From Nitrospira sp. (lineage in GTDB: Bacteria; Nitrospirota; Nitrospiria; Nitrospirales; Nitrospiraceae), in the NCBI GenBank assembly GCA_012032965.1, contig JAAUPT010000063.1, positions 1 to 7,829 of the forward strand: DNA of 7,829 bases, given 5' to 3'. The position numbers and the translations under genes are program-made. Under the pieces are notes generated by a model. That model saw nothing but the letters and a program-made list of their open reading frames with translations. It was not told where the DNA came from and did not search any database. Positions 1-7,257 of the stretch are shown here, piece after piece (within the stretch, counting starts at the first letter, position 1; the number at the start of each line of letters is the position of its first letter).

Positions 1-3
1 GGG

Positions 4-10
4 TGAGGAG
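4..10 (+). promoter_or_regulatory. Shine-Dalgarno site of rplP
   Basis: TGAGGAG lies eight bases before the GTG at 19 and supports this GTG as the L16 start. The TGA at 4-6 could also be the stop of the upstream gene, but too little of that gene is present to tell. Confidence 0.55.
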
Positions 11-18
11 ATTGTACC

Positions 19-434
19 GTGTTAGCGCCTAAGAAAGTTAAATTCAGAAAAATGCAAAAAGGCCGGATGACAGGTAAGGCCTATCGTGGCGGGCAGATCA
101 CTCTGGGAGAATTCGGCCTAAAAGCTTTAGAGCCAGGGTGGATCACGAGTCGCCAGATTGAAGCGGCACGCATTGCTATTACTCGACACGTGAAGCGTGG
201 CGGGCAGGTCTGGACACGTATTTTCCGGATAAGCCTATTACCAAAAAGCCAGCAGAAACTCGAATGGGAAAAGGAAAAGGTAATCCTGAGTACTGGGTGG
301 CCGTTGTGAAGCCAGGTCGGATCCTTTATGAGATGGATGGAGTCACTCCGGAAACTGCTCGAGAGGCGTTTCGGCTTGCGTCTCACAAGTTGCCTATCGC
401 GACAAAATTGGTTGTTCGCGGTGAGTTTGGCTAA
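19..434 (+). CDS. rplP: 50S ribosomal protein L16 (single-base frameshift in the read)
   Basis: L16 is a large-subunit protein near the A-site tRNA and peptidyl transferase centre, and belongs to the uL16 family. The N-terminal part reads [18 protein letters not shown], the usual L16 opening, and continues through [20 protein letters not shown]. The frame is correct to Phe69 (codon 223-225), then goes off and stops at 307-309. Adding one C to the CC at 225-226 gives [20 protein letters not shown], then [16 protein letters not shown], ending in VVRGEFG and TAA at 432-434. The restored protein is 138 residues, normal for L16. The start is GTG at 19, preceded by TGAGGAG at 4-10. rpsC would be expected just upstream, outside the window. 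I infer a sequencing deletion rather than a real mutation, because L16 is essential and the downstream frame is perfectly conserved. Confidence 0.95.
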
Positions 435-470
435 GTTCCTGCCGGTATAAATAGAGGCCAGGGTGGGTAT

Positions 471-686
471 ATGGCGTTAGACATCAAAGAGCTGCGAAAC
501 ATGACTGTAAGCGAGCTTGCTGAGAAAGAAAAGCAGCTTGTGCAAGAGCTGTTCAATTTGCGTTTTCAGTTCGGTACCGGCCGTCTTGAAAATCCTATGC
601 AGATTCGAAAAACCAAGCGGGATATCGCCCGAGTGAAGACGGTCCTTCAGCAGGGGATTGACCAAGCTGAAGTGGCGAAGGGATAA
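471..686 (+). CDS. rpmC: 50S ribosomal protein L29
   Basis: L29 (uL29) sits at the exit of the peptide tunnel beside L23, where trigger factor and SRP dock. The 71-residue product is normal in length. It shows the family pattern: an N-terminal helix (IKELRNMTVSELAEKEKQL), the conserved LFNLRFQFGTGRLENP turn, and a second basic helix with IRKTKRDIARVKTVL. It starts at ATG 471, 36 bases after the rplP stop, with only a weak purine-rich Shine-Dalgarno upstream (AGGGTGGG). rpsQ follows after nine bases. The frame is intact and there is nothing unusual. Confidence 0.96.
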   Translation: MALDIKELRNMTVSELAEKEKQLVQELFNLRFQFGTGRLENPMQIRKTKRDIARVKTVLQQGIDQAEVAKG

Positions 687-695
687 AGGATTCTT

Positions 696-962
696 ATGGC
701 TGAAGTGGTGAAGCGCCGCCATTGGTTTGGCGATGTTGTCAGTAATAAAATGCAGAAGACGGTCGTTGTGGTGGTGTCACGGTCGGTTGTTCATCCGATC
801 TACAAAAAAGTTCTCAGGCGAGTAACGAGATTAAAGGCTCATGACGAAAGTGGCGTCTGTAAAGTGGGAGATCGGGTCAAGCTTGTCCAGACGAGACCGC
901 TGAGTAAAGAAAAGAATTGGCGTGTCGTGCAGGTTATGGAAAAAGGACAGCCTGAAAAGTAG
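696..962 (+). CDS. rpsQ: 30S ribosomal protein S17
   Basis: S17 (uS17) is a primary 16S rRNA-binding protein of the small-subunit body with an OB fold. The 88-residue product has the expected GDVVSNKMQKTVVVVV strand, HPIYKKVLRRVTRLKAHDE, the KVGDRVKLVQTRPLSKEKNWRV signature, and a lysine-rich end. Start ATG 696 is preceded by AAGGA at 686-690, spaced five bases, which overlaps the rpmC stop, so translation is probably coupled. In E. coli this is the last S10-operon gene. Here the cluster runs straight on to rplN after 51 bases with no visible terminator. Confidence 0.97.
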   Translation: MAEVVKRRHWFGDVVSNKMQKTVVVVVSRSVVHPIYKKVLRRVTRLKAHDESGVCKVGDRVKLVQTRPLSKEKNWRVVQVMEKGQPEK

Positions 963-1013
963 AAGGGACTTTTCTCCGGCTTCTGCACTCGTGATACCCG
1001 TAGGAAGATCGTA

Positions 1014-1382
1014 ATGATTCAGAATTATACTTATATGGATGTGGCTGACAATTCCGGAGCCAAGCAGGCTATGTGCTTTCATGTCTTTGGCGGCACAAGG
1101 CGGCGTTATGCATCGTTAGGTGACATTGTGGTAGTGGCTGTCAAAGAGGCTATACCTCAGGCGAGTGTGAAGAAGGGTGACGTGAGTCGAGCCGTAATCG
1201 TTCGAACGACAAAAGAAGTTCGAAGAGAAGATGGATCGTATATCAAGTTCGATCGGAATGCGTGTGTCCTGATTAATAAAGACGGTGAACCGATTGGAAC
1301 TCGTATCTTCGGACCTGTTGCCCGGGAGCTTCGCTGGAAGAAATTCATGAAGATCATTTCTCTGGCACCAGAGGTTTTGTGA
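1014..1382 (+). CDS. rplN: 50S ribosomal protein L14
   Basis: L14 (uL14) is a beta-barrel 50S protein at the subunit interface. It contacts 16S rRNA and is the binding site of the silencing factor RsfS. The product has exactly the usual 122 residues. Family motifs are visible in order: VADNSGAK near residue 10, [73 protein letters not shown] and the C-terminal SLAPEVL. A Trp follows ELR where an acidic or small residue is more common; this may be lineage variation or a base error. The ATG start has AGGAAG at 1002-1007, six bases upstream. It begins the spc part of the cluster. Confidence 0.98.
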   Translation: MIQNYTYMDVADNSGAKQAMCFHVFGGTRRRYASLGDIVVVAVKEAIPQASVKKGDVSRAVIVRTTKEVRREDGSYIKFDRNACVLINKDGEPIGTRIFGPVARELRWKKFMKIISLAPEVL

Positions 1383-1387
1383 AGGGG
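1382..1387 (+). promoter_or_regulatory. Candidate Shine-Dalgarno site of rplX
   Basis: AAGGGG lies five bases before GTG 1393 and overlaps the rplN stop codon (TGA 1380-1382), suggesting coupling. A competing site, AGGAG at 1396-1400, would serve GTG 1405 instead. The sequence alone does not settle which is used. Confidence 0.45.
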
Positions 1388-1392
1388 AGTGA

Positions 1393-1733
1393 GTGAGGAG
1401 CATCGTGGAAGCACTGAGAAAAAGCAGAATTCGCAAAGGGGATACGGTCGTCGTGGTGTCTGGCCGTGAACGAGGGAAGACGGGCAAGGTACTTTCCGTT
1501 GACCTCCAGGCCGGTAAAGTGGTTGTGGAAAAGTTGAACATTATCAAGCGACACACAAAGCCGAATCAGAAAGCGAAGCAGGGAGGCATATTAGAGCGGG
1601 AAGCCCCACTGCAGATATCAAACGTTATGTTTTTTGCCCAGTGACGCAAAAGCCTACACGAGTTGGTATTCGCCTTTTAGAAGACGGGCGGCGGGTCCGC
1701 TTTAGTAAAAAATCCAATGAGACTGTGGAATAG
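1393..1733 (+). CDS. rplX: 50S ribosomal protein L24 (single-base frameshift in the read)
   Basis: L24 (uL24) is one of the two assembly-initiator proteins of the 50S subunit and binds the 5' region of 23S rRNA. The KOW motif is seen as RKGDTVVVVSGRERGKTGKV, followed by VVVEKLNIIKRHTKPNQ, GGILEREAPLQISNVM. The frame then stops early at 1642-1644. One extra T in the six-T run at 1630-1635 restores FFCPVTQKPTRVGIRFLEDG and RRVRFSKKSNETVE, ending at TAG 1731-1733, for 113 residues. Start: GTG 1393 is preceded by AAGGGG at 1382-1387. A second GTG at 1405 has AGGAG at 1396-1400, spaced four bases, and gives 109 residues; the choice is open. I infer a homopolymer undercall. Confidence 0.94.
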
Positions 1734-1742
1734 GGTTAGGTA

Positions 1743-2390
1743 ATGGTCAAGGAACCGAAAAACCAATCAAGCAAATCATCTGAGCGAAAGAATACGAAGA
1801 AGGAAGCTGCACCTCCGCAGTTGGACCAGGGAAGTGAGGAATCGAAGTTCCGTCCACGGCTTCGTGATGCGTATGAACAGAAAGTCATTCCAGCGTTGAT
1901 GAAGGAGTTTGGGTATAAGAACGTAATGCAGGTACCCAAGCTTGAGCGGGTGGTGCTGAACGTCGGAATGGGAGAGGCCATTCAGAATGTGAAGCTCTTG
2001 GAGAGTGCCGTAACCGAATTGGGGATGATTACAGGGCAAAAACCAGTTGTCACGAAAGCAAAGAAAGCCATTGCTGGTTTCAAGCTGAGGCAAGGATTGC
2101 CGATTGGTGCCAAAGTGACACTCCGGAGTCGCCGGATGTATGAATTTTTCGATCGGTTGGTATCGTTGGCACTACCTCGTATCCGTGACTTCCGAGGGGT
2201 ATCACCCAAGGCGTTCGATGGTCGCGGTAATTACACGCTTGGGTTGAAAGAGCAGCTGATCTTCCCAGAAATTAAGTACGATGAAGTGGCATCCATTCAT
2301 GGCATGGATATAACGGTGATCACCACAGCCAAGACAAATGATGAAGGAAAGGCTCTTCTGAAACATCTTGGAATGCCGTTTCGCGCATGA
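1743..2390 (+). CDS. rplE: 50S ribosomal protein L5 with charged N-terminal extension
   Basis: L5 (uL5) binds 5S rRNA in the central protuberance and contacts the P-site tRNA. From about residue 37 the protein follows the family closely: [115 protein letters not shown] and the terminal HLGMPFRA. The total of 215 residues exceeds the usual ~180. The excess is a hydrophilic Lys/Ser/Glu-rich tail of about 36 residues that looks disordered. No better in-frame ATG or GTG lies between 1743 and the conserved core; a TTG within the tail (Leu27) lacks an obvious ribosome site. The start site is only weakly purine-rich (GGGTTAGG). Confidence 0.97.
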   Translation: MVKEPKNQSSKSSERKNTKKEAAPPQLDQGSEESKFRPRLRDAYEQKVIPALMKEFGYKNVMQVPKLERVVLNVGMGEAIQNVKLLESAVTELGMITGQKPVVTKAKKAIAGFKLRQGLPIGAKVTLRSRRMYEFFDRLVSLALPRIRDFRGVSPKAFDGRGNYTLGLKEQLIFPEIKYDEVASIHGMDITVITTAKTNDEGKALLKHLGMPFRA

Positions 2391-2435
2391 GGTTGGTAAG
2401 ATAGCGATGGTATTTTTGGATGGGAGGGGTAATTT

Positions 2436-2621
2436 GTGTCACGATTAGCGCTGAGAAATAAGGCAGCGACAGAGCAGAAGTTCTCCACTCGAGAGTATCA
2501 CCGCTGTGGTGTCTGCGGTCGAGTGCGTGGGTATCTTCGTCGATTTCGAATGTGTCGAATTTGTTTTCGCCTGATGACGTTGCGTGGGGAGATTCCTGGA
2601 GTTCGGAAATCTAGCTGGTAG
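2436..2621 (+). CDS. rpsN: 30S ribosomal protein S14, zinc-binding (type Z)
   Basis: S14 (uS14) sits in the head of the 30S subunit and is a late assembly protein. At 61 residues this is the short zinc form. It has two CxxC pairs (Cys24/Cys27 and Cys40/Cys43) within [11 protein letters not shown] and MCRICFR, and the typical end [11 protein letters not shown]. The longer zinc-free form (~90-100 residues) lacks these cysteines. The start is GTG 2436, with GGGAGGGG at 2422-2429 six bases upstream. It lies 45 bases after rplE, the usual place for the spc-encoded copy. Zinc dependence is inferred from the four cysteines. Confidence 0.97.
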   Translation: MSRLALRNKAATEQKFSTREYHRCGVCGRVRGYLRRFRMCRICFRLMTLRGEIPGVRKSSW

Positions 2622-2670
2622 CTGGTGTTCTCACGTCGATGGCTGTCAATAGAGAATAGAAGGGGATAGC

Positions 2671-3065
2671 ATGGTTACCGATCCAATCGGCGATCTTCTA
2701 GTTCGTTTGAAGAATGGTGCTCAGCGCCGTTTTGAAACAGTCACGGTTCCCACCTCAAAATTGAAACGAGGCATTTTGGAAATTTTGAGCGGGAAGGTTA
2801 TGTCGATTCGATCGCAGATGAAGTGCGGGATGGTCATCCCGTTCTGAACGTGCGGCTTCGATATATAGCCGAAGGACAGCCGATGATTACTGGGTTGGAG
2901 CGTATCAGTAAACCGGGGCGCCGTGTCTATGTTGGTAGTGAGGATATCAAGAAAGTTCGCAATGGTATCGGCTTATCCATTCTCTCTACCTCGAAGGGAA
3001 TTATGACTGATCAGGAGTCTCGCAAGAGTCATCTAGGAGGCGAGGTTCTTTGTTCGGTGTGGTGA
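2671..3065 (+). CDS. rpsH: 30S ribosomal protein S8 (single-base frameshift in the read)
   Basis: S8 (uS8) binds the central domain of 16S rRNA and in E. coli represses translation of the spc operon; whether it does so here cannot be judged. The N-terminus reads MVTDPIGDLLVRLKNGAQRR, then VPTSKLKRGILEIL. After Ser40 (codon 2788-2790) the frame is lost and stops at 2845-2847. Adding one base at about 2790-2791 (a C giving AGC CGG) restores SREGYVDSIADEVRDGHPVL, then PMITGLERISKPGRRVYVG, IGLSILSTSKGIMTDQESRK and GGEVLCSVW. The restored length is 131 residues, as expected. The start ATG 2671 has AAGGGGA at 2660-2666, four bases upstream. I infer a read error. Confidence 0.95.
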
Positions 3066-3101
3066 GCTGGTTCAATCTCGATTGAAGGATAGAAATACGC
3101 T

Positions 3102-3638
3102 ATGTCTCGCATTGGGAAAAAGCCAATTGCCATTCCAGGTGGAGTGGAAGTGAAAGTCGCTGGATCAACGGTGTCGGTTAAAGGGCCACTCGGAAAGTTA
3201 GATTGGTCTCTCGTGCATGGGGTGAAGGTGGCGGTCAGTAATGGCCAGCTCATCGTCGATCGCGCAAACGATGATCGAAAGGTGAGGGCATTGCATGGTC
3301 TCACCCGTGCGGAGCTGAGCAATATGATTCAGGGTGTTACGAAAGGATACGAACGTTCGCTCGAAATTACTGGAGTCGGGTACAAAACTCAGCTCCAGGG
3401 TCGGACGTTAAGTTTCAATGTTGGATACATTAATCCGGTAATCTATCAAGTGCCGGCAGGTATCGATGTAAAAGTTGATAAGCAGACGCTGATCAACCTC
3501 AAGGGAGTTGATAAGCGTCTGGTAGGTCAGGTTGCAGCTGACCTGCGCGCCATTAAACCGCCGGATGTCTATAAGCAAAAGGGTGTCCGGTATGCTGGTG
3601 AAATCTTGCGGAAAAAAGAAGGCAAGACAGGGAAGTAG
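3102..3638 (+). CDS. rplF: 50S ribosomal protein L6
   Basis: L6 (uL6) lies at the base of the L7/L12 stalk beside the sarcin-ricin loop and supports factor binding. The 178-residue product has the family start MSRIGKKPIAIPGGVEV, two repeated domains (VSVKGPLGKL in the first; GYKTQLQGRTLSFNVGY in the second), HGLTRAELSNMIQGVTKGY between them, and the signature PPDVYKQKGVRYAGE near the C-terminus, ending in KKEGKTGK. The frame is intact. ATG 3102 has AAGGA at 3085-3089, twelve bases upstream, a rather long spacing. rplR follows within ten bases. Confidence 0.98.
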   Translation: MSRIGKKPIAIPGGVEVKVAGSTVSVKGPLGKLDWSLVHGVKVAVSNGQLIVDRANDDRKVRALHGLTRAELSNMIQGVTKGYERSLEITGVGYKTQLQGRTLSFNVGYINPVIYQVPAGIDVKVDKQTLINLKGVDKRLVGQVAADLRAIKPPDVYKQKGVRYAGEILRKKEGKTGK

Positions 3639-3640
3639 GA
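3637..3640 (+). promoter_or_regulatory. Shine-Dalgarno site deciding the rplR start
   Basis: AGGA overlaps the rplF stop codon and is seven bases from ATG 3648 but one base from TTG 3642. This favours the ATG as the L18 start. Confidence 0.5.
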
Positions 3641-3647
3641 ATTGACG

Positions 3648-4013
3648 ATGAATGCGGCAAACAAGGTTCGACAACTTGAGCGACGGCGGCGGCGGGTGCG
3701 GCAAGTCATTCTAGGAACAGCAGAGCGACCACGATTGAACGTCTTTAGAAGCACCGCTCATATCTACGCCCAAATTATCGATGATATTCGGGGTACGACG
3801 TTGGCTGCTGCCTCGTCACTTGATAAGGCACTTCGTAAGACCCTCACGTCAACTGGTGGCATTGAAGCCGCCAAGGCAGTTGGCAAACTGATAGCGGATC
3901 GTGCCAAGGCTGCGAAGGTCACAGCGGTTGTTTTTGACCGAGGGGGACGGATGTATCATGGCCGTATCAAGGCCCTCGCGGATGCATCCCGTGAGGGGGG
4001 ATTGAAATTTTAG
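3648..4013 (+). CDS. rplR: 50S ribosomal protein L18
   Basis: L18 (uL18) binds 5S rRNA together with L5 and forms part of the central protuberance. The 121-residue product has a basic N-terminal arm ([20 protein letters not shown]), then [68 protein letters not shown] and SREGGLKF, all as expected. I chose ATG 3648 because AGGA at 3637-3640 is seven bases upstream. A TTG two codons earlier (3642) would leave almost no spacing. The gene begins nine bases after the rplF stop. Confidence 0.97.
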   Translation: MNAANKVRQLERRRRRVRQVILGTAERPRLNVFRSTAHIYAQIIDDIRGTTLAAASSLDKALRKTLTSTGGIEAAKAVGKLIADRAKAAKVTAVVFDRGGRMYHGRIKALADASREGGLKF

Positions 4014-4091
4014 GCTGAGATGGGGTCAGAGGCGAGGCAAGTATGGTAGCGCGGGTAAGTCTTTTAATGAACTGTCAGCGAACTTAGGACT

Positions 4092-4097
4092 GAGGGG
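4092..4097 (+). promoter_or_regulatory. Shine-Dalgarno site of rpsE
   Basis: GAGGGG lies seven bases before GTG 4105. It supports that GTG as the S5 start even though the frame stays open further upstream with no ATG, GTG or TTG. Confidence 0.6.
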
Positions 4098-4104
4098 TAC
4101 GAGC

Positions 4105-4614
4105 GTGCGAGTCAATCCCGATGAATTGAACCTGAAAGATAAAGTTGTATTTATCAACCGAGTCGCAAAGGTTGTCAAGGGGGGAAAGCGCTTCAACTTT
4201 TGTGCCCTCGTGGTCGTTGGTGATGGCCATGGATGGGTCGGTATCGGGAAGGGAAAGGCTGCGGAGGTTCCGGTAGCGATTTCTAAGGCTGTCGAGCAGG
4301 CGAAGAAACATCTCGTTCATGTCCCGCTCAAGGGTGGGACTATCCCTCATGAAGTGCACGGTTTGTTCGGGGCGGAACACGTGTTGCTGAAACCTGCGGT
4401 CGATGGAACAGGCATCATCGCAGGAGGTGCCGTTCGTGCTGTTGTGGAATTAGTCGGTGCCCACAATATTATTGCGAAAACTCTTGGGCGTGGTAATCCA
4501 TTTAATACCGTTCGCGCCACACTCGATGGACTAACCCAGCTCAGAAATTTGGATGATGTCCTTCGCTTCCGCCGGCAAGCAGTTGCCGAAGGGCAGGAAA
4601 GGGCAACGGTCTAA
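4105..4614 (+). CDS. rpsE: 30S ribosomal protein S5
   Basis: S5 (uS5) lies at the mRNA entry side of the 30S subunit and affects decoding fidelity and mRNA unwinding. The 169-residue product starts [20 protein letters not shown], matching the family opening. It carries the double-stranded-RNA-binding-like domain ([35 protein letters not shown]) and the C-terminal domain with [31 protein letters not shown] and [19 protein letters not shown] 91-base gap (4014-4104) separates it from rplR, the largest gap in the window. That gap shows no RNA gene, promoter or terminator I can support. The stop TAA directly abuts the rpmD ATG. Confidence 0.98.
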   Translation: MRVNPDELNLKDKVVFINRVAKVVKGGKRFNFCALVVVGDGHGWVGIGKGKAAEVPVAISKAVEQAKKHLVHVPLKGGTIPHEVHGLFGAEHVLLKPAVDGTGIIAGGAVRAVVELVGAHNIIAKTLGRGNPFNTVRATLDGLTQLRNLDDVLRFRRQAVAEGQERATV

Positions 4615-4836
4615 ATGAGTGCAGCACAATCATCCTCAAAAAGTCCGCAATTGAAAGTGAATAATGTGCGAGTAACATTGAAGCGTAGTCCAATTGGAAC
4701 ACCAGAGCGCCATCGCCTTGTCTTGCGTGGTCTAGGTCTCCGACACATTCGTCAAACGGTTGTGCGTCCTGATACGCCACAAGTACGAGGGATGATTCAA
4801 AAAGTTGGTTATCTGCTTGAGGTTGGCAAGCCATGA
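4615..4836 (+). CDS. rpmD: 50S ribosomal protein L30
   Basis: L30 (uL30) is a small 50S protein. At 73 residues this one is slightly longer than the usual ~60 because of a polar Ser/Gln-rich N-terminal tail of about 12 residues ([12 protein letters not shown]). The core shows [40 protein letters not shown] and [12 protein letters not shown], which are typical. Its ATG follows the rpsE stop with no spacer, and any ribosome site lies inside rpsE (AGGAAAGGG, somewhat far), so it probably depends on coupling. The stop overlaps the rplO start as ATGA. Confidence 0.96.
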   Translation: MSAAQSSSKSPQLKVNNVRVTLKRSPIGTPERHRLVLRGLGLRHIRQTVVRPDTPQVRGMIQKVGYLLEVGKP

Positions 4837-5282
4837 ATCTTCATGAATTGGCCCCAGCAAGAGGGGCAAAAAAACGGCGTAAGCGTATTGGGCGCGGACC
4901 GGGTTCCGGTCATGGAAAGACCGCCACCAAAGGGCATAAAGGGATACTGGCTCGATCTGGGGGAGGTAAGCGCCCAGGTTTCGAGGGTGGACAGATGCCG
5001 TTGGTACGTCGGCTTCCCAAGTTTGGTTTTACAAACCCATCTAGAGTGGAATATGCCATCGTCAACCTGACAAGTTTTGTAGATTGGACAGGGAGCGAGA
5101 CAATCACTCCGCAGGTAATGGTTGATGCTGGGTTAGTGAAGCGGAAAAAACGACCGATCAAGATTCTAGGTAATGGTGAGCTCAAGAAGCCTCTCGTCGT
5201 TCAGGCTCATAAATTCAGTAAGTCGGCAGAGGCAAAGATCCAAGCGGCCGGAGGGCGTGTCGAGGTTATCGGCGGTGCTTGA
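4833..5282 (+). CDS. rplO: 50S ribosomal protein L15
   Basis: L15 (uL15) is a late-assembly 50S protein whose long N-terminal arm penetrates 23S rRNA. The 149-residue product has the start [20 protein letters not shown], the Gly-rich [17 protein letters not shown] stretch, then [18 protein letters not shown], the central [10 protein letters not shown] region, and the C-terminal [20 protein letters not shown] with a final [11 protein letters not shown]. The start is fixed by the family N-terminus and overlaps the rpmD stop. The end overlaps secY by eight bases, the classic rplO-secY arrangement. Confidence 0.98.
   Translation: MNLHELAPARGAKKRRKRIGRGPGSGHGKTATKGHKGILARSGGGKRPGFEGGQMPLVRRLPKFGFTNPSRVEYAIVNLTSFVDWTGSETITPQVMVDAGLVKRKKRPIKILGNGELKKPLVVQAHKFSKSAEAKIQAAGGRVEVIGGA
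5262..5265 (+). promoter_or_regulatory. Candidate Shine-Dalgarno site of secY
   Basis: GAGG inside the end of rplO is nine bases before GTG 5275. The alternative GTG at 5257 has GGAGGG only one base upstream, too close to be used, so 5275 is preferred. Confidence 0.4.
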
Positions 5283-6595
5283 GCGGCTCCTCACCAGTTT
5301 TCAGAATATCTTTAAGATTCCCGAGTTGCGTACTCGAGTTCTGTTCACGCTCGGGATGTTGGTCGTCTATCGTGTCGGCTCTCATATCCCGACTCCCGGT
5401 ATCAACGGAGAAGCACTGTCAGAATTTTTACAGAAACAGGGCGGCGCTCTCTTAGGGTTTCTCGATATTTTTTCAGGCGGTTCCTTGTCGCGCCTGACGA
5501 TCTTTGCGCTGGGCATCATGCCCTATATCAGCGCATCGATCATTCTTCAAATTATTGACGGTCGTCGTTCCGCATTTGACCAAGCTAGCCAAGGAGGGTG
5601 AACGAGGCCGTAAGAAGATCATTCAGTACACGCGGTTTGGAACGATTGGCATCGCACTGATTCAAGGGTTCGGTATTGCGGTTGGATTGGAGCAAATGAA
5701 TCAGGGCGCGTTCGTGCTCACCGGAGGATGGGCATTCCGTCTCATGACGGTGATCACGCTCACGGCGGGCACAGGTTTCTTGATGTGGCTGGGTGAGCAG
5801 ATCACCGAGCGAGGGGTTGGGAATGGGATCTCGCTAATCATTTTTGCCGGAATTGTCGCGCGGCTCCCATCAGCGGTCGCACAGACTTACAATTTGTATG
5901 AGATTGGTCAGCTCAATGCGTTCTTGCTGGTGGCCTTGGGGCTACTCATGATTGCTGTTGTGGCCGCAATCGTCTTTTTGGAAAGTGGGCGAAGAAAGAT
6001 ACCGGTTCAGTATGCCAAGCGAGTGGTTGGACGAAGGGTTTATGGAGGGCAGAGCACGCATATTCCATTGAAGATCAATACAGCAGGCGTCATTCCTCCC
6101 ATATTTGCCTCGTCGATCATTGCGTTTCCTGCGACCATAGCCGGGTTTTTTGAGACACCATGGATAAAATCTATCGGAATGCAGTTAGCCCCTGGATCGC
6201 TTCTCTACACGTTGATGTATGTGGGGCTGATCGTCTTTTTCTGCTTCTTCTATACGGCGGTCGTCCTTAATCCTGTCGATATGGCTGACAACATGAAAAA
6301 GTACGGAGGCTTCATTCCAGGGATCAGGCCTGGACAGCGAACTTCCGATTATATCTACAATGTTTTGACGAAAATTACGTTCGCGGGAGCTATTTATCTT
6401 GCCATTGTTTGTGTGATTCCTGAATTTCTTATTTACAAGCTGAATGTCCCTTTTTATTTCGGAGGAACCTCTCTGCTCATTGTAATCGGTGTCGGGCTCG
6501 ACACCGCTCAGCAGATTGAATCCCACATGTTGATGCGCAACTACGAGGGGTTTTTGGGTAAAGGGATGGCTCCGTTACGTGGAAGAAGTGGATAA
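5275..6595 (+). CDS. secY: Protein translocase subunit SecY (single-base frameshift in the read)
   Basis: SecY is the ten-helix channel of the SecYEG translocon in the inner membrane. Visible parts are an N-terminal amphipathic segment (LLTSFQNIFKIPELRTRV), TM1 (VLFTLGMLVVYRVG), the periplasmic HIPTPGIN, the plug region GFLDIFSGGSLSRLTIF, and TM2 (GIMPYISASIILQ). After Gln92 (5548-5550) the frame is lost and stops at 5599-5601. Removing one A from the AAA at 5549-5551 gives LLTVVVPHLTKLAKEGERGR and the rest, with LGEQITERGVGNGIS, RRKIPVQYAKRVVG, the cytosolic NPVDMADNMKKYGGFIPGIR loop (PGIRPG near residue 348) and the terminal AQQIESHMLMRNYEGF. The restored length is 439 residues, normal for SecY. 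Start GTG 5275 is inferred. Confidence 0.95.
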
Positions 6596-6599
6596 GGCT

Positions 6600-7257
6600 A
6601 TGCGGTTGGTGTTCCTTGGTGCTCCAGGAGTTGGGAAAGGTACCCAGGCTGATAAGGTTGTGGCTCACTATTGCATCTGTAAGATCTCGACCGGTGATCT
6701 GCTCCGAGAGGCGGTTCGCAATCAGACTCCTCTTGGCCTCGAAGCCAAAGGGTATATGGATCGAGGAGGATTAGTTCCCGACTCAGTGGTCATTGGATTA
6801 GTGCGAGAGAAGCTGGCAGATTCATCCAATGCATCTGGGTTTATTCTCGATGGATTCCCAAGAACAGTTCCTCAGGCCGAAGCGCTCACCAAAGTGTTGA
6901 ACGAACGAGGTGTGCGTTTAGATCGCGTGATTAATTTCGAGGTCTCTCGAGAAGAAATCGTAAGACGTCTGAGTGGGCGGCGAGGTTGCCCCAACTGTAA
7001 AGCGACCTATCACGTCGACTTTGCCCCATCAAAGATGGGAAGTGCGTGTGAGCGGTGTGGAGAAGCATTGACTCAACGCAGCGATGATCAACCGGAGGCG
7101 ATCGAAATGCGGCTCCGCGTGTATGAAGAACAAACGGCGCCATTGATCAGTTTTTATGAGAAGCAGCATGTATTGTCGCATCTCAATGGTGCTGAGACGG
7201 TGGACACCGTGTCCCAAAAATCTCTTACAGATGTTGGCGACACACCAGACGGCATGA
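6600..7257 (+). CDS. adk: Adenylate kinase, zinc-lid type (single-base frameshift near the C-terminus)
   Basis: Cytoplasmic adenylate kinase converts ATP plus AMP to two ADP. Seen: P-loop GAPGVGKGT at residues 7-15, AMP-binding KISTGDLLR at 28-36 and GFILDGFPRT at 80-89, and a LID with two cysteine pairs (Cys130/Cys133, Cys150/Cys153) for a probable structural zinc, followed by RSDDQPEAIEMRLRVYEEQT. The frame as read runs on into map. Removing one base from the CCCAAAAA run (7213-7220) instead gives NLLQMLATHQTA and a TGA at 7255-7257, a typical Adk C-terminus and a normal 218 residues. That TGA overlaps the map ATG. The start ATG 6600 is four bases after secY. Residue 25 is Cys where Gly is usual, possibly a base error. 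Confidence 0.95.

Noticed and set aside
81..386. 101-codon minus-strand ORF opposite rplP
   Set aside because: Shadow of the conserved L16 gene, with no ribosome site or domain.
963..1013. Terminator or promoter separating the S10 and spc blocks between rpsQ and rplN
   Set aside because: No convincing stem-loop with a T tract and no clear -35/-10 pair could be seen in these 51 bases.
1116..1556. 146-codon minus-strand ORF opposite rplN and rplX
   Set aside because: It is antisense to two conserved genes, has no recognisable motif, and its Ser/Thr/Phe-rich composition is what the opposite strand of Lys/Glu/Val-rich ribosomal genes yields.
1630..1644. Programmed ribosomal frameshift in rplX
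   Set aside because: There is a T run but no supporting downstream structure noted, no precedent known to me for L24, and four similar indels elsewhere in the window make read error far more likely.
2823..3065. Separate small gene beginning at an internal ATG
   Set aside because: It is the C-terminal two thirds of S8 displaced by the indel near 2790, not an independent gene.
5504..6595. Separate 363-codon membrane protein
   Set aside because: It is the continuation of SecY after the one-base insertion at 5549-5551; its first codons duplicate the TM2 region in the wrong frame.
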